From NCBI RefSeq assembly GCF_000373645.1, contig NZ_KB892014.1:62001-126000 (forward strand): a stretch of DNA of 64,000 nt. Reading direction: 5' to 3'. The notes under the pieces were generated by a model that had not been told where the DNA came from, searched no databases, and saw nothing but the letters and a program-made list of their open reading frames with translations. This DNA comes from Streptomyces sp. ATexAB-D23 (lineage in GTDB: Bacteria > Actinomycetota > Actinomycetes > Streptomycetales > Streptomycetaceae). The position numbers and the translations under genes are program-made. Shown here piece by piece: positions 1 through 8,393 of the stretch. The stretch's first letter is position 1; each line of letters begins with the position of its first letter.

Positions 1-1
1 G

Positions 2-1372
2 GACACGGCGGTGGCCGCCGCCAAGGACGCGTACACGACGTGGCGCTCCTCATCGCTGTCCGCCCGCACGGGGATCCTGTTCCGCTACCACGCACTGCTG
101 GACGCCCACCGGGACGAGATCGCCGCGCTCATCACCGCCGAGCACGGCAAGGTGCACTCGGACGCGCTCGGCGAGGTCGCGCGCGGCCTGGAGATCGTCG
201 AACTTGCCTGCGGGATCACCACCCAGCTCAAGGGCGAGCTGTCCACCCAGGTCTCCAACCGGGTCGACGTCTCATCGATCCGGCAGCCGATCGGCGTCGT
301 CGCGGGCATCACCCCGTTCAACTTCCCGGCCATGGTGCCGATGTGGATGTTCCCGCTGGCCATCGCCTGCGGCAACACGTTCGTGCTCAAGCCCAGCGAG
401 AAGGACCCCTCCGCCGCCAACCTGCTGGCCGAGCTGGCCGCCGAGGCCGGTCTGCCGGACGGCGTGCTGAACGTCCTGCACGGCGACAGGGTTGCCGTCG
501 ACGCCCTCCTGAACCACCCGGACATCGCGGCCGTCTCCTTCGTCGGCTCGACCCCCATCGCCCGCCACATCCACGCCACCGCCTCCGCCAACGGCAAGCG
601 CGTCCAGGCGCTCGGCGGCGCGAAGAACCACATGCTGGTCCTGCCCGACGCGGATCTCGACGCCGCCGCCGACGCCGCGGTCTCCGCCGCGTACGGCTCG
701 GCCGGGGAGCGCTGCATGGCGATCTCCGCGGTCGTCGCCGTGGGCGCGATCGGCGACGAGCTGGTCGCCCGGATCAAGGAGCGGGCCGCGAAGATCAAAA
801 TCGGCCCCGGCACCGACCCGGCCTCCGAGATGGGCCCGCTGATCACCGCCGCCCACCGCGACAAGGTCGCCTCCTACGTGACCGGCGCCGCCGCCCAGGG
901 CGCCGAAGTGGTCCTGGACGGCACCGGATTCACCGTCGACGGCTTCGAGGACGGCCACTGGATCGGCCTCTCGCTCCTCGACCACGTCTCCACCGACTCC
1001 GACGCGTACAAGGACGAGATCTTCGGCCCGGTCCTGTGCGTGCTGCGCGTCGGCACGTACGAGGAGGGCGTCGCCCTCATGAACGCCTCGCCGTTCGGCA
1101 ACGGCACCGCGATCTTCACCCGCGACGGCGGCGCCGCCCGCCGCTTCCAACTGGAGATCGAGGCCGGCATGGTCGGCGTCAACGTGCCGATCCCGGTCCC
1201 GGTGGGCTACCACTCCTTCGGCGGCTGGAAGGACTCCCTCTTCGGCGACCACCACATCTACGGCAACGACGGCGTGCACTTCTACACCCGCGGCAAGGTC
1301 ACCACGACCCGCTGGCCCGACCCGGCCGACACCCCGGCGGGCGTGGACCTGGGCTTCCCCAGGAACCACTGA
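2..1372 (+). CDS. mmsA: Methylmalonate-semialdehyde dehydrogenase (acylating), 5'-truncated by window edge
   Basis: CoA-acylating aldehyde dehydrogenase that converts (methyl)malonate semialdehyde to propionyl- or acetyl-CoA in valine, thymine and inositol catabolism. The frame is open from base 2, so the start lies outside the window. The family is about 500 residues and 456 are present, so roughly 40 N-terminal residues are missing. Visible ALDH features are the cofactor-fold segment ITPFNFPAMVPMWM near fragment residue 100, the motif GSTPIARHI, and the catalytic cysteine in GERCM near fragment residue 238. The distinctive MmsA C-terminal stretch with FFTRG-like sequence (HFYTRGKVTTTRW) is present. 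It is followed by two strong hairpins and a convergent gene. The family call is secure. The exact substrate (methylmalonate or malonate semialdehyde) cannot be decided here. Confidence 0.93.
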   Translation, partial: DTAVAAAKDAYTTWRSSSLSARTGILFRYHALLDAHRDEIAALITAEHGKVHSDALGEVARGLEIVELACGITTQLKGELSTQVSNRVDVSSIRQPIGVVAGITPFNFPAMVPMWMFPLAIACGNTFVLKPSEKDPSAANLLAELAAEAGLPDGVLNVLHGDRVAVDALLNHPDIAAVSFVGSTPIARHIHATASANGKRVQALGGAKNHMLVLPDADLDAAADAAVSAAYGSAGERCMAISAVVAVGAIGDELVARIKERAAKIKIGPGTDPASEMGPLITAAHRDKVASYVTGAAAQGAEVVLDGTGFTVDGFEDGHWIGLSLLDHVSTDSDAYKDEIFGPVLCVLRVGTYEEGVALMNASPFGNGTAIFTRDGGAARRFQLEIEAGMVGVNVPIPVPVGYHSFGGWKDSLFGDHHIYGNDGVHFYTRGKVTTTRWPDPADTPAGVDLGFPRNH

Positions 1373-1383
1373 CGCACATCTCC

Positions 1384-1407
1384 GGGCCGGGGCCGACGCC
1401 CCGGCCC
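1384..1407. terminator. GC-rich hairpin downstream of mmsA
   Basis: Perfect 10-bp inverted repeat (GGGCCGGGGC, loop CGAC, GCCCCGGCCC) starting 12 bases after the mmsA stop. No T-tract follows, as is usual for Streptomyces terminators. It probably ends mmsA transcription. Confidence 0.7.
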
Positions 1408-1443
1408 GTGATGTCCCCGGCCCGGCTCCAGTTCACCGCGACC

Positions 1444-1474
1444 GCAGGGCCGCTCCCCCCGGAAGCGGCCCTGC
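1444..1474. terminator. Second hairpin in the convergent mmsA / VC0807 gap
   Basis: Perfect 11-bp inverted repeat (GCAGGGCCGCT, 9-base loop, AGCGGCCCTGC). It sits 18 bases beyond the stop of the leftward membrane-protein gene, so with the hairpin at 1384-1407 it isolates the two converging genes. Confidence 0.7.
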
Positions 1475-1491
1475 GGGACTCGGGGGAGAGG

Positions 1492-2202
1492 TCAGCTCCC
1501 GGCCGTACGCGCCTCGTCCTCGACCATCCGCTCCATCGGCGCGACCGCGATCCGGCCCGAGACGACGAACGCCAGCACCATCGAGGCCACCAGGATCACG
1601 GTCCCGGCCCACACCATCGTCTCGACCGGCACGGTGTACGCGCCCACGGCCCGCACCGCGCACTCGGCGAGCAGCGCCCCGCCCCACACCGCCGAGAACC
1701 GGGTCTCGGCCCGCCGGAACGCCGACGAACCGGCCGAAAGCCGTTCCCAGGCCGCAGTCTTGGACGCCTCACCACGCGTCAGCCACGGGCGCAGTGCTGC
1801 CGTCATCATCGGCCGCCCCCGCAACGCGGTCAGCAGGAACGCCAGGCCGATGGTGCTGCTCACCGCGCTGTCCTTGAGGAGCAGCAGCCGCGGATCACCG
1901 GCCACCAGGCCCAGCAGCAGCGAGACCACGTTGACCGACACCATCAGCGCGGCAAGCGCGTTGAGCCGCCGCTCGCGCACCACGCCCCACACGGTCCGCA
2001 CCGCCGGCACCAGGCTGCTCCAGGCCAGCGCCCCGAACGTGGAGAGCCCCGCCGCCTTCAGCGCGTAGTAGGAGGCGAGCGGCACCCCGACGTCCATCAG
2101 CAGCGGCATCAGGCTGTCCAGGAGGGCTTTGCGGGGAGCGATCGGAGCGACGGTGGCCGGGGCGGCGACAGGTGCGGTGAGTGTGGCGGCCGGGCTGCTC
2201 AT
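1492..2202 (-). CDS. VC0807-family integral membrane protein
   Basis: A 236-residue protein with a short Ala/Pro-rich N-terminus and about six hydrophobic segments, for example LMPLLMDVGVPLASYYALKA, ALMVSVNVVSLLLGLVAG and VWAGTVILVASMVLAFVVSG. The segment order and the conserved LLLLKDS element resemble the VC0807-type/DUF3159-like septum-related transmembrane proteins of actinobacteria, which have no established biochemical role. The ATG at 2202 is preceded by GGAGGAA with 7-base spacing. It is divergent from the secreted-protein gene and ends against the mmsA terminators. The membrane assignment is firm; the family name rests on pattern recognition. Confidence 0.82.
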   Translation of the reverse strand: MSSPAATLTAPVAAPATVAPIAPRKALLDSLMPLLMDVGVPLASYYALKAAGLSTFGALAWSSLVPAVRTVWGVVRERRLNALAALMVSVNVVSLLLGLVAGDPRLLLLKDSAVSSTIGLAFLLTALRGRPMMTAALRPWLTRGEASKTAAWERLSAGSSAFRRAETRFSAVWGGALLAECAVRAVGAYTVPVETMVWAGTVILVASMVLAFVVSGRIAVAPMERMVEDEARTAGS

Positions 2203-2450
2203 GTCGGTTCCTCCCGTATCGGCGGCGCCCTCGCGGCTCCCGCTCTCGACACGTACAGACTGTCGGCCCGGCCCCCTTTCCCGGCAGAGCCGCGTGTACT
2301 CACCTCCGTATGACGAATGTCAGTGTCCTGACGTGCAGTTGTACGGCTCCGAGCGCGTGACCGGATCGTTGCCGTGCCGCGTACAACCGTGCGCGGGGCT
2401 TCCTGGTCCCACAGGCGGTCCGGTTTTCCAGGAGAGGAGCTTGCACACAC

Positions 2451-3260
2451 ATGGCGAAGAGAATGTGGAACGCGGCGGTGGCCGGGGGAGCGGCAGCCGT
2501 GTTCACCGCGATGGCGGCGGCGCCGGCCGGAGCGGCGAAGGGCGGGGTCTCCTACTCCCAGGTCTCGGTCAACGGCGGGAAGCCGATCGTGATCGGGACG
2601 CAGGAGGAGGTCGCGGTGCCCGTGACCTTCCGGATGACGACCACGCGCACGTGGGACTGGCCTCCGATGGTCTACCCCTACCGGGGGAAGCTCGACCTCG
2701 CGAGTTCGGACATGCTGTACAGCGACTTCTCCACCAACGGCTGCCGGCCCGTGGGGAAGACGGGCTGCGACTTCGACGCGAAGCTGTACATCAACCCGAA
2801 GTACGCCATCGACGGGAACGGGGACGCCGGCACCTGGAAGACCGCCGCCGACCTCCCACTGCCCGGCGGCGACCATGTCCTCAACGACCTGAACCTCCCC
2901 CTCCAGGTCCAGCGCGCCACCCGCGTCACCGTCAACGCCGCTCCCGAGCCCGTCGTGAAGGGCAGGACGATCACCGTGACGGGCAAGGTCACCCGGGCGA
3001 ACTGGGCGACCCGCACCTACCAGGGGTACGGGGGCCGCACGGTCAGTCTCCAGTTCAAGGCGGACGGCGCGTCCTCGTACACCACGGTCAAGAAGGTGAC
3101 GTCCAGCTCGACGGGGGCGCTCAAGACCACGGTGAAGGCCGCCGAGTCGGGCACCTGGCGGTGGAATTACTACGGCAACTCCACCTCCGGCGCGAAGGCG
3201 TCGAGCGGGGACCACGTCATCGTGTGGTCCGGCGTCCGCGTGATGCACGCGGCGAGGTAG
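2451..3260 (+). CDS. Secreted protein of unknown function
   Basis: 269 residues. The N-terminus is a clear Sec signal peptide: MAKRMWN, a hydrophobic Ala/Gly-rich core, then an AGAA-type cleavage site near residue 28. The mature part is rich in Thr, Lys and Tyr, with beta-sandwich-like repeats such as VTVNAAPEPVVKGRTITVTG and FKADGASSYTTVKKVTSSS. These resemble the Ig-like/'calcium-binding' secreted proteins commonly annotated in Streptomyces, but no catalytic motif is visible. Two cysteines (NGCRPVGKTGC) could form a disulfide. A purine-rich AGGAGAGGAGC lies about 10 bases before the ATG. I do not recognise a defined function. Confidence 0.85.
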   Translation: MAKRMWNAAVAGGAAAVFTAMAAAPAGAAKGGVSYSQVSVNGGKPIVIGTQEEVAVPVTFRMTTTRTWDWPPMVYPYRGKLDLASSDMLYSDFSTNGCRPVGKTGCDFDAKLYINPKYAIDGNGDAGTWKTAADLPLPGGDHVLNDLNLPLQVQRATRVTVNAAPEPVVKGRTITVTGKVTRANWATRTYQGYGGRTVSLQFKADGASSYTTVKKVTSSSTGALKTTVKAAESGTWRWNYYGNSTSGAKASSGDHVIVWSGVRVMHAAR

Positions 3261-3316
3261 AGAACCCGGCGGAAATTCGTTCGCCCTCCGCCGACGCCCG
3301 GTGCTGGGATGTCCGA

Positions 3317-3946
3317 ATGACCGCATCGACCCCGCCGCAGCACGAGATCCGCGCGCTCCACACCGCCACCACCGTGACGGTCTACCAGGCCTACACCCCG
3401 TCGCTCGGGCTGCCGGCGGCCCGCGACGGGCGTTTTCCGCCCGCCTGGAAACGGGACCGCATGACGTGGATCAAGCCGAGTTTCCTGTGGATGATGTACC
3501 GCTGCGGCTGGGGTGCGAAGGAGGGCCAGGAGACCGTCCTCGCCGTCGAGATCACCCGTGAGGGCTTCGACTGGGCCCTCGGCCACGCCGAACTCTCGCA
3601 CTACGAAAGAGGCGTGCACCCCGACCGCGCCACCTGGCAGCACGACCTGCGCCGGGCGCCCGCCCGCGTCCAGTGGGACCCGGAGCGCGACCTCCACCTG
3701 GACCGGCTTCCGTTCCGCTCCCTCCAGCTCGGCCTGGCGGGCGAGGCGTCGCGGCGGTACGCGGACGAGTGGACGGTCGCGATCCGCGATGTCACCCCGC
3801 TGGCCCGGGAGATCCACGAGCTGGTCCGGGCGGGCCGCACGGAAGCGGCATCCGCACTCCTGCCCGAGGAGTCCCCGTACCCGCTCCCGAAGGGCACCCC
3901 GCTGCCGGTGGCCCCGGCTACCGCCCAGGGCCTGTCGGGCCCGTGA
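3317..3946 (+). CDS. DUF4291 domain protein
   Basis: A 209-residue soluble protein filling the whole DUF4291 family length. Recognisable family elements are VYQAYTPSLG near residue 25, MTWIKPSFLWMMYRCGWG near residue 50, and the QWDPERDLHL...RSLQLGL block in the middle. The function of the family is unknown, though the conserved Trp/Tyr/Arg pattern suggests a nucleic-acid or nucleotide-binding enzyme. The ATG at 3317 was chosen because the DUF begins within 15 residues of it; longer upstream extension has no family support. The 3' end overlaps the convergent kinase-like gene by 29 bases. Confidence 0.85.
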   Translation: MTASTPPQHEIRALHTATTVTVYQAYTPSLGLPAARDGRFPPAWKRDRMTWIKPSFLWMMYRCGWGAKEGQETVLAVEITREGFDWALGHAELSHYERGVHPDRATWQHDLRRAPARVQWDPERDLHLDRLPFRSLQLGLAGEASRRYADEWTVAIRDVTPLAREIHELVRAGRTEAASALLPEESPYPLPKGTPLPVAPATAQGLSGP

Positions 3947-4508
3947 AGATCCGCCGGACAGACCCTTGGGCCTGGGCACGGGCCCACCCCGTCACGGTCA
4001 CGATCTCCCGCGCGATGTCCGCCACCGTCCGCCCGTCCGTCGCCACCCGCACGGTGTCAGCCGGTGAGTGGGCGTCGAGCAGCCGGGCCTTGCGCATGCT
4101 GCCGCGCAGCTCGCTCTCCAGCTCGGAACCGATCTCACGGCCGGTGAGCCGTTGGGCGGCCGTCGCGTCCGTCGCGGTGAGCAGGACCCGTACGATCCGC
4201 AGGCCGTCGCCCATCGCGCGCTCGAACATGGGCGCCGACTCGGCGAGCACGCACACCGTGTTGGTGTAGACGAGGCGGTGGTGGCCCAGGTCCGCGTAGT
4301 TGGCCCAGACCGCCGTCAGATTGCGCTCGGTGATCCGCGAGCGGTGCGGATCGTCCTCGGGCGCCGGGTGCACCGCGCTCATGAAGTCGCCGTCCACGAC
4401 GGCGTGCGCCGCCCCGGCCTCCCGCAGCAGCGTCGACACCTCCCAGGCCACCGTCGTCTTCCCCACGCCCGCGCGCCCGCCTATCAGCAGTACCTCTGGT
4501 CGGTTCAT
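3918..4508 (-). CDS. P-loop NTPase / small-molecule kinase-like protein
   Basis: 196 residues starting MNRPEVLLIGGRAGVGKTT, with a Walker A motif GGRAGVGKTT at residues 10-19 directly after the first beta strand. The compact single-domain size, the early P-loop and the VVDGDFM segment after it resemble adenylylsulfate/gluconate-type kinases and other AAA-like small-molecule kinases. No family-specific substrate motif is evident, so only a nucleotide-dependent phosphotransferase or ATPase can be claimed. The start at 4508 puts the P-loop at the usual position. It is divergent from the ABC fusion gene and overlaps the 3' end of the DUF4291 gene. Confidence 0.82.
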   Translation of the reverse strand: MNRPEVLLIGGRAGVGKTTVAWEVSTLLREAGAAHAVVDGDFMSAVHPAPEDDPHRSRITERNLTAVWANYADLGHHRLVYTNTVCVLAESAPMFERAMGDGLRIVRVLLTATDATAAQRLTGREIGSELESELRGSMRKARLLDAHSPADTVRVATDGRTVADIAREIVTVTGWARAQAQGSVRRIFTGPTGPGR

Positions 4509-4682
4509 GGCGGCAGCGTTCCAGAGAGGCGGGGCGGTACGCGACGCGATCGCGCGGGCACGGAACCCTCGCCGCATACCGCGTGCGGAGTACGCGGGGC
4601 GCGTGTCGTACGCCTTGAGGAGGCCCGGGACCTCCGCCTGACGGCAGGCGGGGCGGGGCGGCGGGCCGCATAGGCTCGACCC

Positions 4683-7385
4683 ATGGAGACCCCTGTTGCG
4701 CGTACGTCCCGGTGGCGGCGCCTGCTGCCCCGTACCCGAGGCCGGTGGGCGGCGGCCGCGGCCGCGCTCCTCGTGCTGGCCGGTGCGGGCACCTGGACCG
4801 CGGTGGCCGACGACAGCGCGCCGGCCGTGCACCGCGAGGACCGGTTGCTGCGCGTCGACGGGGTGTCCCTGGACACCTCGTACTTCACCGGTGGAGGCAC
4901 CGGGCGCCGCCCCGCCGTGCTCATCGGCCACGGATTCGGCGGCAGCAAGGCCGAGACCCGGGCCCAGGCCGAGCAGTTGGCCGCCGACGGGTACGCCGTG
5001 CTCACGTGGTCCGCGCGCGGCTTCGGCAAGTCCGGCGGCACGATCGGGCTCAACGCCCCCGACCGCGAGGTCAGGGACGTCTCCCGGCTGATCGACTGGC
5101 TCGCCGCCCGTCCCGAGGTGGAGCTCGACGCCGACGGCGACCCCCGCGTCGGCATCACCGGGGCCTCCTACGGCGGCGCCGTCTCGCTCCTCGCCGCCGG
5201 GTACGACCACCGCGTCGACGCCATCGCCCCGCAGATCACCTACTGGAACCTGGCCGACGCGCTCTTCCCCGACGGGGTGTTCAAGAAACTCTGGACCGGG
5301 ATCTTCGTCAACAGCGGCGGCGGCTGCGGGAACTTCGAGAAGCAGCTGTGCGACCTGTACGAACGGGTCGCCGTCAGCGGCAAGCCCGACACCGCCGCGC
5401 GCGCCCTGCTCACCGAACGGTCCCCGAGCGCCGTCGCCGACCGCATCAAGGTCCCCGCGCTCATCGTCCAGGGCCAGACCGACTCCCTCTTCCCGCTCGG
5501 CCATGCCGACGCCATGGCAAAGGCCATCAAGGCCAACGGCGCCCCCGTCTCCGTCGACTGGATCGCCGGCGGCCACGACGGGGGTGACATGGAGACCGGC
5601 CGGGTACACGAAAGGATCGGGAACTGGTTCGACCGCTATCTGAAGGGGGAAGAGGGCGCCGACACCGGCCCCGCCTTCCGCGTCACCCGGACCGGCGGCA
5701 TCGACTCCACCGACGGCGCGGCCCTTACCCGGGGCGCGAGCAGCGACACCTACCCCGGCCTGCACAGCGGCGGGGAAACCGTCGAACTGCGCGGCCGCAC
5801 CCAGAAGGTGACCAGCCCGCCGGGCGGCGACCCGCCGGCCATCTCCGCCGTCCCCGGCATCGGCGGCTCACTCGCCCAGCTGTCCACCCTCGGAGTCGGC
5901 GGACTCTCCCTCGACTTCCCCGGCCAGTACGCCCGCTTCGACTCCGCCCCGCTGACCACCTCGCGCCGTATCACCGGCTCACCCACCGTGCGGGTGACCG
6001 TCAAGGCCGACCACGGCGACGCGGTGCTGTTCGGCAAGGTGTACGACGTGTCCCCGGACGGCAAGAAGCAGGTGCTGCCCGCCCAGCTCGCCGCCCCCTA
6101 CCGGATCACCCCCGCCGAGCAGGGCAAGCCCCTGGAGCTGACCCTGCCCGCCGTCGACCACGCACTCGACAAGGGCCACCGGCTGCGCCTCGTCCTCTCC
6201 GCGACCGACCTCGGCTACGCCTCCCCGGCCGAGTCCGCCACGTACAGCGTCTCCCTCGACGGGCCCCTCACCGTTCCCACCGCGCCCGGCCTGGAAACCG
6301 CGTCCGCCGCGCTGCCCTGGTGGACCTGGGGCCTCCCGGCCGCCGCCGTCCTGATCGCCGCAGCCCTGCTGCTCACCGCCCGCCGCCGTACCGCGCCCCC
6401 CGCACCCGACCCGGCGCTCTTCGACGTACCGCTCCAGATCACCGGCCTGTCCAAGAAATACGTCAGGTCCGCCGGCCTCCCCCAAGCTCTCAGCTTCGTT
6501 CGAGCAGGGGAGACCCCATTCGCCGTCCGCGACCTCTCCTTCCGAGTAGAGAAGGGCCAGGTGCTCGGCCTCCTCGGGCCCAACGGCGCGGGCAAGACCA
6601 CCACGCTGCGCATGCTCATGGGGCTCATCACCCCCGACGACGGCGAGATCCGCGTCTTCGGGCGGGCCATCCGCCCCGGCGCGCCCGTGCTGTCCCGGGT
6701 CGGCTGCTTCGTGGAGGGCGCCGGATTCCTGCCGCACCTGTCGGGCCGCGCCAACCTGGAGCTGTACTGGAAGGCCACCGGACGCCCCGACGCGGACGCG
6801 CGCATCGACGAGGCCCTGGAGATCGCCGGCCTCGGCGACGCCCTGGCCCGTGCCGTGCGCACGTACTCCCAGGGCATGCGGCAGCGCCTGGCCATCGCCC
6901 AGGCCATGCTCGGCATGCCGGACCTGCTCATCCTGGACGAGCCGACCAACGGGCTCGACCCGCCGCAGATCCGCGAGATGCGGGACGTGATGATCCGTTA
7001 CGCGGCCGGCGGCCGCACCGTCATCGTCTCCAGCCACCTCCTCTCCGAGGTCGAGCAGTCCTGCACCCACCTGGTCGTCATGGACCGCGGCCGGCTCGTC
7101 CAGGCGGGACCGGTCGCCGAGATCACCGGCTCCGGCGACATGCTCCTGGTGACCGCGGCCGACCCGTTCACCGAACCCCTCGTGGAGAAGATCGCCGCCC
7201 TGCCGGGCATCGCCTCCGCCGTCCGCACCGACGACGCGCACGGGCTGCTGGTCCGGCTCGACGGGGCGACCTCGCCGCAGCTGATCGCCGAACTGGTACG
7301 CCTCGACGTGCCGCTCACCGGGGTCGGACCGCACCGCCGCCTGGAGGACGCCTTCCTCACCCTGATCTCCGGAGGCTCCGCATGA
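4683..7385 (+). CDS. Membrane-spanning fusion: extracytoplasmic alpha/beta hydrolase (X-Pro peptidase/CocE-like) plus ABC transporter ATPase
   Basis: 900 residues in four parts. Residues about 20-45 are hydrophobic (membrane anchor). About 50-340 is an alpha/beta hydrolase with the oxyanion region GHGFGGS and a GASYGG nucleophile elbow (Ser162). About 345-530 is a beta-rich domain like the C-terminal domain of X-Pro dipeptidyl peptidase/CocE esterases. About 543-565 is a second membrane helix (WWTWGLPAAAVLIAAALLL). Residues 582-900 are a complete ABC ATPase with Walker A GPNGAGKTT near 636, signature YSQGM and Walker B LLILDEPTNGLD. The two helices place the hydrolase outside and the ATPase inside. 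A short palindromic element is inserted in frame at about residues 598-612, ahead of Walker A. ATGA overlap couples it to the permease gene. Substrate unknown. Confidence 0.9.
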   Translation: METPVARTSRWRRLLPRTRGRWAAAAAALLVLAGAGTWTAVADDSAPAVHREDRLLRVDGVSLDTSYFTGGGTGRRPAVLIGHGFGGSKAETRAQAEQLAADGYAVLTWSARGFGKSGGTIGLNAPDREVRDVSRLIDWLAARPEVELDADGDPRVGITGASYGGAVSLLAAGYDHRVDAIAPQITYWNLADALFPDGVFKKLWTGIFVNSGGGCGNFEKQLCDLYERVAVSGKPDTAARALLTERSPSAVADRIKVPALIVQGQTDSLFPLGHADAMAKAIKANGAPVSVDWIAGGHDGGDMETGRVHERIGNWFDRYLKGEEGADTGPAFRVTRTGGIDSTDGAALTRGASSDTYPGLHSGGETVELRGRTQKVTSPPGGDPPAISAVPGIGGSLAQLSTLGVGGLSLDFPGQYARFDSAPLTTSRRITGSPTVRVTVKADHGDAVLFGKVYDVSPDGKKQVLPAQLAAPYRITPAEQGKPLELTLPAVDHALDKGHRLRLVLSATDLGYASPAESATYSVSLDGPLTVPTAPGLETASAALPWWTWGLPAAAVLIAAALLLTARRRTAPPAPDPALFDVPLQITGLSKKYVRSAGLPQALSFVRAGETPFAVRDLSFRVEKGQVLGLLGPNGAGKTTTLRMLMGLITPDDGEIRVFGRAIRPGAPVLSRVGCFVEGAGFLPHLSGRANLELYWKATGRPDADARIDEALEIAGLGDALARAVRTYSQGMRQRLAIAQAMLGMPDLLILDEPTNGLDPPQIREMRDVMIRYAAGGRTVIVSSHLLSEVEQSCTHLVVMDRGRLVQAGPVAEITGSGDMLLVTAADPFTEPLVEKIAALPGIASAVRTDDAHGLLVRLDGATSPQLIAELVRLDVPLTGVGPHRRLEDAFLTLISGGSA
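6476..6516. repeat. Short palindromic element inside the ABC fusion gene
   Basis: 41-base element with arms CTCCCC...GCTC and GAGC...GGGGAG around a TTCG-containing loop, followed by GACCCC. A second diverged copy lies at 37536-37576 inside pknG (29 of 41 positions equal, right 11 bases identical). I recognise this general form as a dispersed Streptomyces REP-like palindrome. It is read through in frame and adds about 15 residues (AGLPQALSFVRAGE) to a loop of the ATPase domain. Confidence 0.65.
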
Positions 7386-8260
7386 GTACCGCAGCCGACC
7401 TCGCCGCGGCCCCCGAGGCCCCCGGCTACCACGCCCGCCGCACGCTCCCGCTGCGCGTCGAGGCCGTCCGGCAGCTGCGCAGACGACGCACCCTGCTCAT
7501 GGGCGGGGTGCTGGCCGCGCTGCCGTTCATCCTGATCACCGCCTTCGCCATCGGCGGCACCCCCGACGGCGGACCCGGGGGCAGCGCGCGCATCACGCTG
7601 ATGGACACCGCGACCGCGTCCGCCGCGAACTTCGCCGCGACCTGCCTCTTCGTCTCGGCGGGCTTCCTGCTCGTGATCCCGGTCGCGCTGTTCTGCGGCG
7701 ACACCGTGGCCTCCGAGGCGAGCTGGTCCTCGCTGCGCTACCTGCTGGCCGCGCCTGTGCCCCGGGCCAGGCTGCTGTGGAGCAAGCTCGTCGTCGCGCT
7801 CGGCTTCAGCCTCGCCGCGATGGTGCTGCTGCCGCTCGTCGCCCTCGCCGCCGGGGCGGCCGCGTACGGCTGGGGGCCCCTGGAACTGCCCACCGGGGGC
7901 GCGCTGGCGGCCGGGGACGCGGTGCCGCGCCTCGCGCTCGTCGTCGCGTTCGTCTTCGTGTCCCAACTGGTGACCGCGGGTCTGGCGTTCTGGCTGTCGA
8001 CGAAGACCGACGCCCCGCTCGGCGCGGTCGGCGGAGCGGTCGGGCTGACCATCGTCGGCAACGTCCTGGACGCGGTCACCGCGCTCGGCTCCTGGCGCGA
8101 GTTCCTGCCCGCCCACTGGCAGTTCGCCTGGGCGGACGCGCTCCAGCCCGGCATCGAGTGGGGCGGCATGCTGAAGGGCGCGGCCGTATCGGTGACCTAT
8201 GCCCTGATCCTGTTCGCTCTCGCCTTCCGGGGATTCAGTCGTAAGGACATCGTGTCCTGA
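7382..8260 (+). CDS. ABC-2 type transporter permease
   Basis: 292 residues with about six membrane segments, including MGGVLAALPFILITAFAIG, FVSAGFLLVIPVALFCGDTV, VVALGFSLAAMVLLPLVAL and AAVSVTYALILFALAF. The block GDTVASEASWSSLRYLLAAPVPRARLL is the ABC-2 permease signature of NatB/CcmB-like exporters, where a cytoplasmic loop after helix 2 contacts the ATPase. The ATG overlaps the stop of the hydrolase-ATPase fusion gene (ATGA), so the two are translated together and form one exporter. The substrate is not indicated; the extracytoplasmic hydrolase on the partner suggests a peptide or ester processed on the outside. Confidence 0.9.
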   Translation: MSTAADLAAAPEAPGYHARRTLPLRVEAVRQLRRRRTLLMGGVLAALPFILITAFAIGGTPDGGPGGSARITLMDTATASAANFAATCLFVSAGFLLVIPVALFCGDTVASEASWSSLRYLLAAPVPRARLLWSKLVVALGFSLAAMVLLPLVALAAGAAAYGWGPLELPTGGALAAGDAVPRLALVVAFVFVSQLVTAGLAFWLSTKTDAPLGAVGGAVGLTIVGNVLDAVTALGSWREFLPAHWQFAWADALQPGIEWGGMLKGAAVSVTYALILFALAFRGFSRKDIVS

Positions 8261-8393
8261 GGTTGACATTCCGCCCGCCGACCGCCCGCCGTTGCCGCAT
8301 CGAAACCGTTCCGCAACGCTTTCGACCGGTCCGCGGACCCCGTTCGCACGTCACATTCACCAGTGCTGACATGACGACACAGGGGGGTACGGC

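Noticed and set aside
40..2313. Long open frames overlapping mmsA and other genes in alternative frames
   Set aside because: Arg/Pro/Gly-rich shadow reading frames expected from high GC third positions; no domains or ribosome sites.
6476..6516. Frameshift or assembly error in the ABC fusion gene
   Set aside because: The frame continues on both sides and a second copy of the element exists in pknG, so the insertion is a real element.
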